Shown: positions 4,800 to 6,313 of the stretch, piece after piece
Numbering within the stretch: position 1 is the stretch's first letter
Layout of the letters: every line of letters begins with the position of its first letter
DNA from: Elusimicrobiota bacterium
GTDB lineage: Bacteria; Elusimicrobiota; Elusimicrobia; JACQJN01
Length of the DNA stretch: 6,313 nt
Assembly: GCA_016205045.1 (NCBI GenBank)
Contig: JACQJM010000100.1
Location: forward strand, 1-6,313
Reading direction: 5' to 3'
Made by a program: the position numbers and the translations under genes
Notes under the pieces: generated by a model
The model's database searches: none
The model's input: the letters and a program-made list of their open reading frames with translations, nothing else
Told to the model about the DNA's origin: nothing

Positions 4800-6313
4800 A
4801 TGAAAAAAATTCTCTTGGTAGGTGGCCAAGGAGCTCCTTTCGATCAGTTGGCTGCGCTGTTGCAGCAAGACGGAGTAGAGGTGGATTCGACTGCAGATAT
4901 CCCTCCTCTTCTGAAAAAAGTGAAAAACACTCCTCCAGACCTCATGATCGTGGATATTTTCTCTCCCCATATCAATGGGGCTGCGCTTCTGGAATCTATT
5001 CACAAAGACCCTTTCGCCAAAAGCGTCCCGCTTATTGTCTTGTCGGCTCCTCAAGGAATTGACCTGATCACGGGTCAAAGTTCTCTGGTTAAAAATTATC
5101 TCACCAAACCTATCGATTTCGCCCAACTCCAAAAAACTTTACAGGAAGCCGTGGGTGTTGCAGATCACAAATTTATGCCCAAGGTGCTCATTGTGGATGA
5201 CGATGCCGAAATTCTAGAACTTGTTTCGATGTTTTTGGAACATCATCACTACTCGCCTATTTCTCTTTCTCAGGGAAATCGCGTAGGTGAGATAGCCCGG
5301 AAAGAGAAACCCGCCCTCATTCTTTTGGATCTAAGCCTTCCTGGATTGGATGGGTTCGCCGTTTTAGAACAACTTAAAAGAGACCCCTCTACCACTTCAA
5401 TTCCCGTGGTGGTGATGAGCGCTATCCACTTAAACACATTTCAAGAGGCAGGGCTGTTGAGCGGCCAACCGGAACTGGTCGCCAAAGATATCCCCATGGA
5501 TTTTTTAATGAACCTTATCCGGACCCGCTTGGCGGAAACGAAATCCCCTCCCGCAGCACCTGCTCAACCTCCTGGGCCAAAAATTTTAGTGGCCGACGAT
5601 CAGCAGGCTCTGCTGAACCTCATGAAAATGGTATTAGAAGAGTCCGGGTTTAATGTCCTTACCGCCTCGGATGGTCAGGAAGCTCTCGATAAAATACAAG
5701 AAAACTCTCCTGACATCGCGGTGCTAGATTTGGAGATGCCCATTAAAACCGGCCTAGAGGTCTGCCAAGAGCTTAAGAAAGACCCGGTCCTGGCCAGCAT
5801 CCCAGTCATTATCCTGACGGGTATTTCGGAAAAGAAAACCATGCTCAAAGGTCTCGGGCTCGGCATTGATGAGTACCTGCTCAAACCGATCGACACCGAT
5901 GAACTGGTGGCCCGTATCCAAATGGTGTTGAATCGAAATCGCCAAGTTCTGGATGCCAACCCCCTGACCCATCTCCCCGGAAACCCCTCCATTCAATCCC
6001 GCGTGGAGGGACTCTTGGAAACAGATGCGCCGATTGCGGTCCTCTACGCCGACCTGAACCAATTCAAAGCGTACAACGACACCTATGGTTTTGAGGCAGG
6101 AGATCGCGTGATCAGAGCCACGGGGATTTTGTTGGTTCAACTAGCCAGGGAGATCGATGGGGACCAGGCGTTCGTGGGTCACATCGGGGGAGATGATTTT
6201 ATTGTGGTAACGCATCCCGATCATATGGAGATTTTCTGTCAAAAAATCATCAAGAAGTTTTCCGAAATTATTCTTCCTTTTTATAAAGAAGAAGATCGTC
6301 AGCTAGGATACAT
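4800..6313 (+). CDS. Triple-receiver GGDEF-like signalling protein (3' end beyond window)
   Basis: An uninterrupted frame from ATG at 4800 gives 504 residues and runs off the right edge. REC1 (about 2-117) has phospho-acceptor D52, S82 and K103-P104, but VGG replaces the usual VDD acidic pair. REC2 (128-245) has D133, D134, D177, S207 and K229 (KD instead of KP). REC3 (261-376) is canonical: D266, D267, D310, T340, K362-P363. A proline/alanine linker (250-259) joins REC2 and REC3. A GGDEF-like domain begins at NPLTHLPGN (387-395); D418, N426 and D435 match PleD D327, N335 and D344, and the signature is GGDDF at 463-467. No RxxD inhibitory site lies at the usual spacing. It may make cyclic di-GMP or only sense it; the E-to-D change leaves this open. 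The start fits the REC1 first strand, though no Shine-Dalgarno site is seen. Confidence 0.93.
   Translation, partial: MKKILLVGGQGAPFDQLAALLQQDGVEVDSTADIPPLLKKVKNTPPDLMIVDIFSPHINGAALLESIHKDPFAKSVPLIVLSAPQGIDLITGQSSLVKNYLTKPIDFAQLQKTLQEAVGVADHKFMPKVLIVDDDAEILELVSMFLEHHHYSPISLSQGNRVGEIARKEKPALILLDLSLPGLDGFAVLEQLKRDPSTTSIPVVVMSAIHLNTFQEAGLLSGQPELVAKDIPMDFLMNLIRTRLAETKSPPAAPAQPPGPKILVADDQQALLNLMKMVLEESGFNVLTASDGQEALDKIQENSPDIAVLDLEMPIKTGLEVCQELKKDPVLASIPVIILTGISEKKTMLKGLGLGIDEYLLKPIDTDELVARIQMVLNRNRQVLDANPLTHLPGNPSIQSRVEGLLETDAPIAVLYADLNQFKAYNDTYGFEAGDRVIRATGILLVQLAREIDGDQAFVGHIGGDDFIVVTHPDHMEIFCQKIIKKFSEIILPFYKEEDRQLGY

Noticed and set aside
4716..5132. Minus-strand open frame of 138 codons across the divergent promoters
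   Set aside because: It covers both promoters and REC1 of the plus-strand gene and shows no recognisable domain.

Overview
The window holds seven genes of an F-type ATP synthase operon on the minus strand, a divergently transcribed signalling gene on the plus strand, and the first codons of a sugar-nucleotide epimerase gene below the ATP synthase genes. The organism is a bacterium and probably a Gram-negative (diderm), because the epimerase fragment resembles ADP-heptose epimerases of lipopolysaccharide synthesis. The epimerase N-terminus, the triple-receiver GGDEF-like protein and the AT-rich octamer repeats remind me of uncultured lineages such as Omnitrophota. That placement is a weak impression; nothing in the window proves it.

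Layout from left to right. Bases 1-180 (minus) are the N-terminal 60 codons of the NAD-dependent epimerase. Bases 187-273 are an imperfect inverted repeat whose two 35-nt arms are each built from about four copies of an octamer (consensus GTTGATAA); the atpA stop codon lies inside one arm. Bases 269-4652 (minus) are the operon, read right to left: atpZ, atpI, atpB (a), atpE (c), atpF (b), atpH (delta), atpA (alpha). Several junctions overlap (TAATG at atpZ/atpI and atpI/atpB, ATGA at atpF/atpH). Two junctions are long and structured instead: atpB-atpE (135 nt) and atpE-atpF (162 nt), so the c-subunit gene is framed by spacers. The atpE-atpF spacer can fold into a 16-bp perfect stem closing two inner hairpins, with a further 9-bp hairpin directly abutting it.

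Bases 4653-4799 are the divergent control region. Two good sigma70-type promoters point away from each other and their -35 boxes are only 4 bp apart. The left one drives the ATP synthase operon; the right one drives a gene starting at 4800 that runs off the window end. Its product has three receiver domains followed by a GGDEF-like domain with the variant motif GGDDF. Its first receiver has lost the acidic pocket.

The operon makes all of Fo (a, b, c), the delta stalk and the alpha subunit, plus two small membrane accessory proteins. The gamma, beta and epsilon genes (atpG, atpD, atpC) do not follow atpA; the epimerase is there instead, so those genes must lie elsewhere if the enzyme is complete. 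Ion-site residues of subunit c point to protons rather than sodium. The points most worth checking are the structured atpE-atpF spacer, the split operon with palindromic DNA at its breakpoint, and the overlapping divergent promoters.
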